Below, in pieces: positions 45,300 to 58,291 of a stretch of DNA of 64,000 nt. The DNA is taken from positions 6,200,001 to 6,264,000 of the forward strand of contig CAJQUN010000009.1 in NCBI GenBank assembly GCA_907163345.1, given 5' to 3'. The position numbers and the translations under genes were made by a program. The stretch comes from Haberlea rhodopensis. Its lineage: Eukaryota; Streptophyta; Magnoliopsida; Lamiales; Gesneriaceae. Positions within the stretch are counted from its first letter, which is position 1. The number at the start of each line of letters is the position of its first letter. The notes under the pieces were generated by a model. That model saw only the letters and a program-made list of their open reading frames with translations. It was not told the DNA's origin and did not search any database.

Positions 45300-48200
45300 T
45301 TTGATACATGAACCTGAAGTTCCAAAAATTTTATTGGGAGGTTGAAGCCTAGTTCGAGTATTTTTGGCTCGAAATTTTTAATAAAACTAAAACTTGAAGA
45401 TTTGAGAATACGGAATGCTCGTCTATGACTGGATGTACCTAAGGTTGCAAGACATCAAAACAGTAAATCTTGAAGATTTGAGAATACGGAATGCTCGTCT
45501 ACAAACCATCAAGGAAAATAATGAGGCAAGCGAGCAAGACGAAGCAAAGACAATGATTTTCATTCACCATCTGTGGGGTCCTCTTTACTTAATCCATTAT
45601 GTATCAATTAAGCATACATACGTGAGTCTGAATTAAGTAATAACATACACTGATTAAGAGTATCTTACTAATTAAGTTGTTACAAAACCTAACCAACTAT
45701 ACATCACATATACAAACAAAAACCTACTACAAGATAACTCCTAAGCAGTGGTTCAGCTCGCAGCGGAAAATGATTCACATCCCGTCTCCCCACGTCTATG
45801 AGTCCCTACAGAAACATTCACAAAACATGAGTATAGATAAACAACTATCTCAGTGCGATATCAAAACACAATATCAATGATAAAGCAATAATAATCATAT
45901 CCAATGTGAATGCTCTGTATCATGCATCAACAAATGCACTATGTCATGACATGTCTCAACAATTACCCTATTATCACGAGCCCCATATGATATGCCTATT
46001 CAGCTCAATATGTCAGTGGAACCACATCACATCTTCATATTAGCTGCACATATCATAGTACCATACTCATCTGTGATAATAGCCAGAGCATATACCCAAA
46101 CCAGGCGTATATCTCTCAAGCCAAAGCATATGTAGTATATCTATCGTGGCAACGATCCCAGCCAAAGCATATACCACACCAGGCATATCTATCAAGGCAT
46201 TGATCTTACCAAAGCATATACACATATCTATCAAGGCATCCATCCCAATCATATAAAATCCATGTATGTACATGCATATGATACTACCAATCATATGATA
46301 CAAGCGAACATAAATCATATGATATCAAAACCATAACATCATCATCACATCCTATCTATACTCCGTACGTCAACACGTACCTGTATTGCGACACAAACGA
46401 GTTAAATTAGGTGTCACTGGTTAAGTGCCTAGTTGTCCCGTCCCCTGAGATGATGCTATAACAATGCCAACAATATATCATGTTATCATAGGCATTAAAA
46501 TCAAATTCTACAAAAATATAACATTTTTCAACTTTCCTAAAGCACCGATCGATCGCTACCAGCACCGATTGATCGCCAAAACATTCTGTCTCCTCGCGAT
46601 CGATCGCAACAACTTGGCGATCGATCGCCAAAGTGTTCTGTTGCTCGCGATCGATCGCCACATTTTCACCGATCGATCGCTACATGTATAAACCGCCTTA
46701 TATTTTGCCCTGTCTCGGCGATCGATTGCCACAAAGCTCGTGATCGATCGCCGATGTCCAGAAAGTTCAGAACATGGCGATTTTGAGCTTATCTTCCTAG
46801 CTCTTCTCCTACAACTCGAAATTTAACATGGAAATAAGTTTCATGTACTCCCCAAGACCATAACAACATGTTTCCCCCATCTTACAATCCAATTACTAGC
46901 ATATAAACATGTTATGATTCTTCACATGAACCTTTTATATTTCACTTCACATACATCAATATCAATGACATAATTCAAATGTAAAACCATGAATTTCTTA
47001 CCAAGATGGTACAATTTCACTTCACACACCTTCCTAGCTCAATTTACAAGTGAAGCCCAAGCTCAAACCAACAAGAACTTGAAAGAGATGGAGAGGAGCT
47101 TGTGTAGTGTTTTAGTAGGTGTAAAATGAGAACTATGTGATTCTCCTCCCTAAATCACCTTGATATAAGGTCATTAGTTTCCCTAAACCACTTGGTCTCA
47201 TATCATTTGGAGTTAATGACATGTTATATAACATGTACATGAAATGAAATTCAAATTCAAATACAACTCCAATTTACATGAAAGTCACATGCATAATCAA
47301 ATGCCTACTAGTTCATGACTTGATATGTTATTAAATCGTTGTACACCATGTTTCATTCCTTGCCCTTGCCATATATCATTTCATACATGTATTAATTCAT
47401 TCTTGGTTCCACCCGAACCCCCATTATCATACCGCTAAGTGATATAATTACACCATAATCATATCACACGTATATAAAACAAATCGAGGCATTACACCAT
47501 CACCTCCACGAAACACTGAAATCAGAATATCTAGGGTAAAGAACCCTGCTATCCTATGGAAAAACATGGAGGAGAGATATGATCACCAAAAAACTGTGAT
47601 ACTCCCAAAGGCTCGCTATGACTGGATGTACCTAAGGTTACAAGATTTAAAACAGTAAATGAGTATAACTCTGCAATGTTTTGCGTCCCATTTGAGATTA
47701 TATGGTGACAATGTAACTGATAAAGATATGTTAAAAAAGACATTCACTACTTTTCATGTCTCCAACATGCTCCTACAGCAGCATTATCGTGAAAGATGTT
47801 TTCAAAAATATGCTCAGTTAATATCATGTCTCAATATTGTTGAACAGAACAATGAACCCTTGATGAAAAATCATAACTACCACCCAACTGGATCACAAGC
47901 ATTTCTAGAAGTAAATATAAATGTTTCATTTCTAGAAGTGCATGCAAACAAATATGGGCGTGGTCATGGTCGTGGTTTTTGGTCGTAGTCGTAGTCATGG
48001 TCGTGGCCGCAGCCGTGGAAATGGTCGCGGGTATGGTCGTGGTCATGGTCGAAACTATGTTGGTCCTAAAAATGCACCATACCATTCGAAGTGGAACAAC
48101 AATGGTGAGAAATAAAAAAAGAGCAAGGTTGTTGGTCCTCCTAAGAATCAAGAAAGAACTTGTTATGGAGTGAAAGGGCATTGGTCTCGTACCTGATGCA

Positions 48201-49285
48201 AACCAAAGTATCTTGTGATTTTGTATCAAGCATACATCAAAACTAATTGGGGGCTCTGAAAGAGCGAACATAATATTGCTTGGTAGAACAAATATTTTAA
48301 TAAAAAATGCATTATACTCTAGTAAATCCAACAGAAATTTATTGACTTTAAAGACATAGGTATCAATGGATTTCATACCGAGACATGAATGACGGGGATA
48401 TGTAATATCTCTATATTAGCTATAAGCAAATAAAAGAAATACTCCCAGTTTTCTTATCAGCGTTGTATTATGCGACCATAAGTTTCATAGAATCAAATAT
48501 TGTAATGAACTAGAAGTTCGATGACCCAAAAAATTTTATGCTTTGGCACGATCGACTTGGCCACCCATGATCAATCATAATACGTCGAAAAATTAGAAAC
48601 ACACATGGACACCCTATAACGAACCAGAAGATTCTTTTACCTCATGAATATGTATGTGTTGCCTACTCACAAGGAAACTTAATTATAAGACCATCTCCAA
48701 TGAAAATTAATAATGAGACCCCTACATTCTTGCAAAGAATTCAATGGGATATTTGTGGACACATTGATCCACCTTGTGGACAATTTCATTATTTTATAGT
48801 TCTTATAGATGCATCATCGAAATGGTCAAATGTTAGTCTACTATCTACACGCACCATTGCTTTTACGAAACTTTTTGCCCAGATTATAAGATTGAGGGCA
48901 CAATTTCCTGATTATCCAATCAAGACTATTCGTCTTGGCAATGCCAGTGAATTTACATCTCAGTCATTAAACGATTATTGCATGTCAATTGGTATTTATG
49001 TTGAACATTCAGTCGCATGTGTACATACTCAAAATGGGTTTGCAGAGTCTTTTATTTAGAGGTTGCAACTAATTACTAGACATTTAATTTTAAAGGCTAA
49101 TTTACCTACTTATATTTGGGACATGCAATATTACATGCTACTGTATTGGTGCGAATTAGGCCAAGTTCATTTAATCAGTATTCACCATTGCAACTTGTTT
49201 CTGGCCAGTAACATGATATTTCTTACTTAAAATTTTTTGATTGTGCGATTTATGTTCTCATTTCACCACCTCACCGAACAAAGAT
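45300..49285 (+). pseudogene. Copia gag-integrase relic, split by a solo LTR
   Basis: Gag pieces flank the solo LTR at 45572-47496: upstream ENNEASEQDEAKTMIF (45510-45560) and downstream ERYDHQKTVILPKARYDWMY, CGDNVTDKDML-like and TFTTFHVSNMLLQQHYRE (47565-47800). A Gly/Arg-rich zone (47950-48050) replaces a clear zinc knuckle. Integrase core remains at 48690-49283: QRIQWDICGHIDPP, FIVLIDASSKWS, TIRLGNASEFTSQ (the family has DNA where LGNA stands) and HTQNGFAESFI. Protease is not clear; RT and RNase H are missing. A 5' gag segment (tatgactggatgtacctaag) occurs twice, at 45422 and 47607, outside and inside the break, so there was local rearrangement too. Confidence 0.85.
45572..47496 (-). mobile_element. 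Solo LTR (1925 bp) nested in copia gag, TSD CCATC
   Basis: Begins TGTGGGGTCC and ends GGCATTACA on the plus strand, with CCATC on each side (45567-45571, 47497-47501). Removing it and one TSD restores the gag His-His-Leu-His-Glu coding stretch. Minus-strand start TGTAATGCCTCG. About eight CGATCGATCG-type palindromes at 46544-46753 link it to the 8851 and 39260 LTRs. Confidence 0.88.
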
Positions 49286-51812
49286 GAGTCCAACGAACTT
49301 TGAACCAGTAGAGGCCAGCGAACTTTGAACCAGTAGAGGCCAGCGGACTTGACCATCTGACCTGGGCACCGGACTCGACCAGCGGACTTTCAAAAATAGC
49401 CCAGAAAGCAGAATAAGACTGTTGCAATGTTTGAAAGCTTACCAAAAATGTCCCAACGGCTATATCTTGCATCTAACGTATATATCATTACTTGGATCTA
49501 TATATAGGAAGCTCAATAACTAATGCTCAAGGAACAATCCAAGCCTTCCAAAACAAACCCACTTGGGATTCAATTGGGGAATTTGAAAGAACAAATATGC
49601 TAAATGAAGAGCAACTCTTCAAACCTTTAACACATCTTTCAAGCTCATATCATATATGTTATGAGATCATTTGTGCTTTTGTATTCACTCTATTATATGT
49701 ATTTGTGAGCTATAATAGAAGAGTGAATATTATTGTAACAGTTGGTGATTTATCACAACTTGGTGAGGTCTTTCCATGTGAGACGTTAAAGAACATGAGC
49801 TTTGTAATTTTGTGTGGGCTAGGAGTTTATGCTATCTGTGTGGTATTAGGCTAAGTAGATTGTATATTGAAAAGTGTAAACCAAACTTCTAGTGTACCCT
49901 TCCATGAGATGGAAGAAGGGAAGACGTAGAAGCGTTTGTGCTTCGAAATTCCAGAAACAAATTCTTGTGTTATTTACTTTTCTGCATTTATTTACCTTAC
50001 TGTTTTTACATATTTTCTTGCATACCTTTAAAATATCTTTCAAATGGTTAATCGGTTATAGAGCAAGTTATGTCGAGTGTTTTTCGCTCTTTTTTGTAAC
50101 AGAACTCGATATAATTACTCGATGCAATTATTTCAAGAACACGAGCTATTGAAGCTCAAGTTGGTTGAACTTTGATGTAGATTGGCAACCCACCCCCGAA
50201 ATCAATCCTAATAAGTGGTATCAGAGCTGGTCGTTCTTGGAAAGCAACTTAACTTATTTTAGACTGAAATCTTTTATAAAAAAAACTATCTTACGAGCAT
50301 TAAATTATTTTCATAGCATAATTTTCAAAAACTTGGTGTATAAAAATTGTAGCATAAAAATCAATTTCATTGCATTCATTTTGCACGAAAATAATTTAAA
50401 AATTTTAAATAATTAAATTTTCGTTCAATCTATTCTGAACTAATTTTTGTTTAAAATTGTTATCTTGAGATTTTTTCTAACAATTTTCAAAGCATTCAGT
50501 TTTTCTGGTAGCGACTTTTGGAAAATTGGCATAACTTCTTGCTCGGATGTCCAAATGACGAACCGATTTTTGCCTTACAAACTAAACTCATAGAGGATCA
50601 CAACGGTATATGTCATGCAGCCTAATTCTTCACGATGAAAAGCAGTTTATTCTGCAACGTATACTCAAATGTGCTGCCGCCGAAAAATGAAATGGACATT
50701 GTTGAGTTTTGTCAAGAAATTCAAATTTGTTGCCAAGCATGCTTCATCCATCATCAAAATAGGTTATATTTGTTCAAAAATTAATGTGCATTGAATTTTT
50801 TAAAAAAATTATTTTCCCCTACACCATTTGTCTCTCACTTGATCTAATTTTCAAACTTTTTAAAATTAATGGGGAGAATTTAATCTCGATCCTTGAGAGG
50901 GAGTAAATTTATTTGTTTTCCTTTTTGATTAACACAAAAATGGGGAGAAATATGTTGTTTAAAGAATATGATTTTTTGTTACAATGTTTCAGCGTACCCG
51001 ACCATCTGACTCGGCAGCGGAATCGACCAGCGGACCCGGCCAGCGGACTTCCAAAAATAGCCCAGAAAGCAGAATATGACCGTTGCAATGTTTGAAAACT
51101 TACCAAAAATGTCCCAGCGACTATATTCTTGTATCTAACGTATATATCATTACTTGGGGCTATATATACATGATTTGGAAGCTCAATAACTGCTGATTGA
51201 AGAACAATCCAAGCCTTCCAAAGCAAACCCACATGAGATTCAATTGGGGAACTTGAAAGAATAAATCTGCTAAATGAAGAGCAATTCCCCAAACATTTGG
51301 CACCTCTTTCAAGCTCATATCAGATGTGTTAGAAGATCATTTGTGTCTTTGTATTCACTCTATTAATTGTATTTGCGAGCTAAAATAGAAGAGTGAATAT
51401 CATTATAACAGTTGGTGATTTATCACAACTGGGTGAGGTCTTTCCATATGAGACGTTAAAGAACATTTGCTTTGTAATTTTCTGTGGGCTAGTGTAAATC
51501 AAATCTTCTAGTGTATCCTTCCATGAGATGAAAGAATGAGACATGTAGAACTTTCAGAAACAAATTCGTGTGTTTACGTTTCTGCATTTATTTACCTTAC
51601 TGTTTTTACATTTTTTTCTTGCACAACTTTAAAATATCTTTCAAATGGTTAATCGGTTATAAAGCGCGTTATGTCGAGTGACTTTCGCTCGTTTTTGTAA
51701 CAGAACTCGATATAATCACTCTGTGCAATTATTCAAGAACACAAGCTATTGAAGCTCTAATTGGTTGAACTTGGATGTGGATTGACAGCCCACCCCGGAA
51801 TCGATCCTAACA
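49286..51812 (+). mobile_element. Non-autonomous LTR element with SIRE/Maximus-type ends, 5'-truncated
   Basis: Two ~860-920-bp related blocks (about 49290-50213 and 50953-51812) act as LTRs. The 3' LTR begins TGTTGTTTAAAG and ends GATCCTAACA, with a TATA (TATATATA, 51161-51168). Two bases after the first block comes a perfect TGGTATCAGAGC primer site (50216-50227). A tract tggggagaaa (50941-50950) precedes the 3' LTR. The 739-bp interior has no coding motif. The first LTR lacks its TGTTG start: copia integrase sequence joins LTR sequence at about 49285, where a 28-bp segment (aactttgaaccagtagaggc) is repeated twice. No TSD. Confidence 0.75.
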
Positions 51813-52370
51813 ATATCCATATTATATTAGATCATTTTTATAATTTACCCATATTGATATTTGTACAAATAATTAAGCAGCTACTTGGATTGTAAGTCGA
51901 GAGGCAATTCGTTTTCGAATGCAGAAATATTTATGTGAAAAGGAGTATTAAAAAGAAATCAAATGTTTTTAGTTTTTCACCATAAAAGCAGTGGTTGTGA
52001 GTAAGTGTAAGCATATGAATTAAAATTACTTAGTTAACATAATCTTATCATCCTTTTGGAAAAGTTAATTTAGGTTTAAAAAGGGTTTGCTTTAATAAAT
52101 ATATTGAAGGGATTTGGACTTGTCCCTGCCAAGTATGACTATATTGACTATTGTACGTAACCGTGTTGAACATATTGTAAAGTTGGATGCCACTTCTCCA
52201 AAGCCAACGTGAGGGTAGGTCAAGCCACAACTTTAGAAATCAATGTCATAGGCGTATAAAATAAAATAATAACTGAAATTACAATTGTAAACGAATTATT
52301 GCAAATAAATGGAATACACAAATTATTATTCATTTGGGATTTCTGGTACAGACATTGTCCCAAGATATTA
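51813..52370. other. Intergenic DNA, nothing recognised
   Basis: AT-rich DNA between the SIRE-type element and the MITE. I see no continuation of the copia reading frame here. Confidence 0.45.
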
Positions 52371-52378
52371 CATTATGA

Positions 52379-55050
52379 CTATGTTGCACGGATACGGATA
52401 CGCGGATACGTGGATACGCAGATACGGGTATGACTGCATGGGATTTTCATAATTTGTAGGATACGATACGTCTGGATACGTCAAATTTTATTAATTTATT
52501 TATATATATATATATATAAATATATAATTAATAATATTTGTAATAAATCAAGTTTCAAGTATATAATTGTAAGGCCCTCGTACCGTATTATCGAAAATCA
52601 GGTTGAGCTTCTCAACAATTATGTGATTCATCTTATGCCAATCATATGGTTGAGAATAAACATGAGGAATATTAGCTTTGATAATAACTTGATATCATAT
52701 TTAACATTTTATAAATGCGATGTCCCGATATTTGATAATGAGAATTAAGTACAATTTGTACATTATTTTGTTAATTAGTTAGAAATTAATTAACGAGAAT
52801 ATAATCTAATTAATGAGAGTGGAAATTGATCTTGTATATGTCAATTGACAGTCGGGTCAGAACATGATGAATGAAAAATATATTTTTGGAATATTCGGAT
52901 TAACACCGAAATTTTATTAAAATGATTTAATAAATATAAAATTTGCATTAAATCGAAAGATTTAATTTTTGTGATTCAAATAAGGACACAAAGTTATGTG
53001 TGGACTGTACATGTGATGTACAAGCACCAATACACCGGTGACATCCCGATGTTCATAATTGGTCGGGAATTAATATATATTGGTGTTGGAAGTAAACACA
53101 TAGCAAAAACGTGTAACACACACACACATCGCGGACACACACTAAAACGTGCGAAAACACGCACAACCTCGCGATTCACCGACCACCTTGTATTTATCCG
53201 CTCCGTTCGCCGCCGTCCGACCACATATCAATGATCCCGACCTACCATCGTGTTCCTTATTCAGAGACGCATCTTGACATACCAAATAATCGAGTTTTGG
53301 TGTTGGAAAAGTGGTTCGATTTTGATCTGGAACGATGAAACTCGCGCAGACTAGGGTTTGAGCGATTTTGGTTCGATTTCTTCGAATCTACTACGAATTG
53401 GACGAAGTCAAGGCACCGAATCTCTTCCTTGCACCTGGACGAAGGTTTCTACACCGGTCGCCGCCACTATCGCCGCCGGAGGTCGCCGGAATCGCACGAA
53501 ATCCGTGCGTGAACTGTGTGCGATTTTGGTGACTTGTAGGTCGAGAAAGAAAGGTATGTTGCGATCGGGTAACATACGACAGGTATCTGTATCATTTGAT
53601 ATATGATTTGTTGTTGAATTATGTGACTTACGTGGCTACGTGATTTTATTTAAATTCTGTGGCATTCATGATATTCATAATTGCACATCGGTGTATGAAA
53701 AATAAATATTTTGTTAACACACATCAATTTTTATATATACATCGATGCATGACATACACGTTGAGCTATATCCTTGAATACCCTGATATTTCTTGGATTC
53801 TGATATCGAACATTGGGGATTGGTACTGCGATACTATGTTGGCATTACATGGCCCGATAGGCATAGGGAATCGTGGTCCCCTTTGATTGATATGATTTGT
53901 TGAGACGAGGATTGGTGGCACCTTGCTGATGTCATCCGTCTGGATATCCCTATATGATTATGTGATGTCAGGACCTGGGGTTGGTGGCGCTTTGCCGACG
54001 TCCATCCGTCTGGATACCCTATAGGCTTGACAGGCTCGAGCTATTCTGATATGGTTGGACTTTCGTTTATTGATTCAGATATACCCAGTGGATGGGTGTA
54101 CGATATGATACCGACATGACATGACATGGCATGCATTGCATTGCATTGCATCATATATCACATTTTATAGATACATGATGTATATTCCATGATAGTTCCA
54201 TATTGGGCTTTTGCTTACCCCCAAGGGGGGCTGTTGTTGTCTTTGTGTGTGGACAATGACAGGTTATACAGGTGGCTAGGACCTAGAGAGGGCATGTCTG
54301 GTGGAAGCCACACTTGAGAGGTTTATTCTTTTGTTTATCCCAGTATTATATGTATATGTTTACCAGGGGTTTATCCCTGTGGTGTGTGAGGAGTTTATGT
54401 ATTTTAGTTTATTTCACCCAATGTGGATATATGTTTAGTAGTTTGACTGGTGTATGTTGGATATGAACCGATGATATATATTTTCAGTATATGTTGATTT
54501 GTGTTGGTGGTATGTTCCTCGTGCGATGAGGTCATGCCGAAATTTTTAGGGCCACATGTTACTAAATGTTAAACAAATCTTCTGCTGTTTACGCTATAAT
54601 TATCATTGTGTGATAATTAATCACATTATTAGGATTGGGCCCTCACAATAATCAACATTAAACACATTAGAAATCAGAATAAAGTTGCAAACTCACCAAC
54701 TTCACGACAAATGTAAAATATTAATCCAGGACATCTAAAAATTTCAAGCATATAATCGACATAAACACATTAAAGTGGTTAGGAAATAGGGATTTAGTTA
54801 AATAATTTAATTTTAATTACAGTTTTAACCCTATTTTTTTAAAAAAATTCAAAAATTCCCGTATCGGATACGGTCAACGGCGTATCTTGACCGTATCCGA
54901 AACGTATCCGAAATAAAAACTTATTTTTTTATCATCAGATACGCCACGTGGCGTATCCGATACGTATCGGTGCCGTATCCTCGCGTATCCGTATCCCAGA
55001 AATATCCGATACTTGACCGCAAAATTTTTTTGAGTATCGGTGCAACATAG
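52379..55050. mobile_element. MITE (about 587 bp) split by a solo LTR; hAT-like 8-bp flanks
   Basis: The left end CTATGTTGCACGGATAC and the right end (reverse complement CTATGTTGCACCGATAC) match at 16 of 17 bases. The flanks are cattatga (52371-52378) and cattatgg (55051-55058), 7 of 8, the size used by hAT elements. Both subterminal regions are loaded with ggatacg / cgtatcc words in opposite orientation. No transposase. The solo LTR at 52568-54647 lies inside. Confidence 0.8.
52568..54647 (+). mobile_element. Solo LTR (2080 bp), TSD ATAAT
   Basis: Begins TGTAAGGCCCTC and ends GGGCCCTCACA, flanked by ATAAT (52563-52567, 54648-54652). It has a GC-richer centre (53100-53550) and gcttacccccaaggggggct near 54213, a segment type seen in long chromovirus LTRs. 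It lacks the CGATCGATCG arrays of the other three long LTRs, so it is a different subfamily. Open frames inside are incidental. Confidence 0.88.
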
Positions 55051-55058
55051 CATTATGG

Positions 55059-55809
55059 ATACTTAGAAGCGGTAATCTTTTGATCAAATGAAAATACTCA
55101 ATTTTTTATTGTATGATATCTAGGAAAAATGGTAGGGTTGACGACAATAATGCTTAGAGACTTGCATTCTCTCTCTACTACACAGAAAACCGTTAGGAGA
55201 GAGACAAAAAAGTTTTCCATTGTAGCTCTTTCGACGCTGGACTCTTCCATATTTTAAAACTCTCTGTCCTTATTAATATGGTAGAGAATGTAATCGAATA
55301 TTAGACATGTAGTAATCTCTGATTTTATAAGATTTTCAAGATACCATTCTAAAATAATAGGATTCTGGATTAACCCGACCTAAAATCATTAAACATGAGG
55401 TAGGGAGATCGCGCTGGAGGGCTGACTTCCATTTCGTAAGCTTTCTTCGTTCTGGGTCAATATCTCAGGATGAGGCAGATCTGCCCCTCTAGTTCTAACT
55501 TACTCCGTGAATCTACAACAAATCCAGCTTGGCCCCTTATGAGGTCGACCCGAGCTAAGTTCCCTTACTCATGTCCACTCATACTACGCTAAATCCAAAG
55601 ACATCTTACCACGGTCCTACTTTTACCTCGTTCCATCATACTCTTCCATAAGAAAACTGGGTGTTGCCCACATAGGTCTCCTCGGGCCTTCCATTGTATT
55701 CCTTTGCTTAGTCGGCACTCATACCAAATACCCCATCCTCTACGAAACCCAAGTTAGATTAAAGAGATATTTACAAGTCGGTATCACATGGTCAACAATA
55801 ATTCAATTT
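55059..55809. other. Intergenic DNA, unclassified
   Basis: The part at 55370-55770 has higher GC and less A/T homopolymer than its surroundings and may be a fragment of something transferred or transposed, but no frame or motif is recognisable. Confidence 0.35.
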
Positions 55810-56110
55810 AGTTTACCAAAAAAACTATGCGCTAAGGTCCATTTCATGTCAAAATGACATTAATAACCCTCACGCGGTTACTGTAGCACGTGCACCCACA
55901 GAACAAAATGATCGTGCACCCCAGGCAAAAAATGATCGTGCACTCACAGACCAAAAAGTCGTGCACTCACAGACCAAAAAGTCGTGCAACGCAGGCCAAA
56001 AAACAATTATGCACCCACAAGCCAAAAAAATTATGCATCCACAGGCAAAAAATGATCGTGCACCCACATGCCAAAAAAATCGTGCACCAAATGTTAAAAA
56101 TCAATTCATG
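55810..56110 (-). repeat. GTGCAC-punctuated array, second copy
   Basis: About nine units of the form atcgtgcacccacaggccaa, the reverse complement of the 44040-44300 units. The left flank (ggtccatttcatgtcaaaat, then acgcggttactgtag) matches the flank of the first array in opposite orientation. This identifies a dispersed element family with a conserved end. Confidence 0.72.
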
Positions 56111-56439
56111 TAGAATTAAGTGAAATTTTTTCTAAAAATTCTCTCAAACAAGAACATGAAACCAACAAAATCTGAGCTCAATGTGCCAAGCAGTTTGGAA
56201 ATGAAAATTACTCAAAGTTAGCAATAAAATGGAAATTATTTTAAAATTGAGCGTAACCTTTCTAAAACAAGGAATTTCAGGTTCGTCAATGGTGCCTGAA
56301 CTGCTTAGTGCTATTGGGTTAGATATGACTCGAGAAGACGTTTTCATGCATAGGTCATAATAGGCAAAATATCTCTTGGATCAAAAGTTATGACCGTTTT
56401 AATTTTGGCCGACTAGCAACACAATTATATTCAAAAGTT

Positions 56440-57180
56440 GGTGCATGATTTTTGTACATTGATGCACTAACATTGGTACATTAAGGTGCATTTGATTTTT
56501 AGCATGATAGTGCACTTGAATTTTTGTAATATTGGTGCACGATTTTTAATCTTTTGGTGCAAATTTTTTTAATAATGTGATGCACGATTAGACATTGATG
56601 CACTAACATTGAAAATCGTGCACCATAATTGCATAAGATTTTTTTTACCCATGATGCACGATTGAAGAATTTCAGAATTTTTACCCATGATGCACGATTG
56701 GACATTGATGCACTGACATTGGAAAATCGTGCACCATAATTGCATAAAAATCGTGCACCATAATTGCAAATAACGTGCATCAATGTAGAAAAATCATGCA
56801 TCAATATCCAAAAATCGTGGATCAATGTCCAAAAATCGTGCACCAATCGTGCATAAATGTAGAAAAAATCATGCATCAATGTCCAAAAATCGTGCACCAA
56901 TGCACAAAAATCACGCCCAATGTACAAAACCCGTGCATCAATGTCCAATTTTAATGCATCCATGTCCAATTTTAATGCATCAATATCCAATTTTTGTGCA
57001 CCCATGTCCAATTTTTGTGCTTCAAATGTCCAATTTTAGGTTGATGCACGCAAATAGTTAAAAAATCATGCACAAAATGTATGAAATTTTTAGAATATCA
57101 GAATTTTTACCCATGATGCACGTTTTTGTTGCCCCCAAAATTCTTAAAATATTGTCAAGTGCTGCACGATTTTGCCCCCA
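56440..57180. repeat. GTGCAC array that reverses orientation
   Basis: More than twenty short units. From 56440 to about 56720 most read gatgcacgatt / gtgcacgatttt; from about 56725 to 57060 they read aaaatcgtgcaccaatgtcc. The two halves are thus inverted, with mixed units in the centre. The whole could fold into a long imperfect hairpin. It probably belongs to the same element as 55810-56110. Confidence 0.68.
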
Positions 57181-58291
57181 ACAAGTCTGCATTTTTTGAA
57201 ATTGTGCACCTCCTTCTCATTTTTTTCTTCAAACGTGTCAATTTATAGTCCTTAAAAAATGGAGGGCACAAGACCATTATAGAAACATGAATAATAATTC
57301 TTCCAAAAGTAAAACAAAAACCGCTAATCATATCCTGGTTAGGGTTTATAATTGTCGAGGGTAGTAGATGAAGACGATAATGGCGACGACAATGAAAATC
57401 TGCAAACCCTAGAGGAGGAGGAGAAGGGGCTGGAGAAAAGTCGACGTCGTCATTGCAAAGAATCGAGACGTAGACCCTGCGAGATTTTTTGAGGAGAATG
57501 GCAGTGGCCGGAGAAGAGTGAGATGAGATTTGACCTAAATTTTTTGAATTGGGGGTATTTTTGTCAACAAAAAGTTCCTTCAAATATACATGTCATTAAA
57601 TTGGACCTATATAAAAAACGTTTCTTGAAAATTGTATTGTCAAAAAAAATTGATTTTTATCAAGATTTAGTTGAATTGTTACTTCCTCACAATTTACTCT
57701 ATAGATTAAATTGTCCAAGGTAGGTCATGCCCAGCCCAATTACGTATAAACTGGTTTGGCTCGGTCCAAATCAGATCATACATATCCAAATTGGATTGGG
57801 TCCATACCTTTCATTCAGATTAGGTCTTGCTTTAACCAGATTTATACCGGGTATCAATGTAGTTTCTCGAATTAGCCATCACACCCCCTCTTTGAAAGAA
57901 TATATGAGCCAGAACTTGTGAGCCGGACTAGTCTGGGCCATGCCCAGTCCAGCAGAGCTTAAGTGCTGTGCTGGGACTTGTTTTAAACATAGGTCCAGAT
58001 ACGATCCAGGCCTAATATTGAGTTAAATTAATAATATTAAGACCACGTTAACTCATGTAAAAAATTGTAAAAAATTATTTTAGAGATATTATTAATCACA
58101 TAATGCTAGATTATATAAAATTAATTGGAAGCATCATGAAACATGTCAAGAACAAGATCCCAATGAAATAAATACACATCAAATTAACATATACACATTA
58201 AATTAACATACATGCACCGATCGATACACCCGATATCATTACATCCATAATATCAAACGGTACCATACATTAAACGCTATATCCATTGAGA
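57181..58291. other. Intergenic DNA 3' of RCI2
   Basis: A minus-strand frame of 142 codons (57583-57155) has no recognised domain and runs into the GTGCAC array, so I do not call it. The last part before 58292 should include the RCI2 3' UTR. Confidence 0.4.

Noticed and set aside
53358..53606. Small gene in the GC-rich part of 53.3-53.6 kb
   Set aside because: Lies inside the 52568 solo LTR and matches no family.
57155..57583. 142-codon minus frame as a gene
   Set aside because: No recognisable domain, overlaps a repeat array at its 3' end, no intron or promoter evidence.
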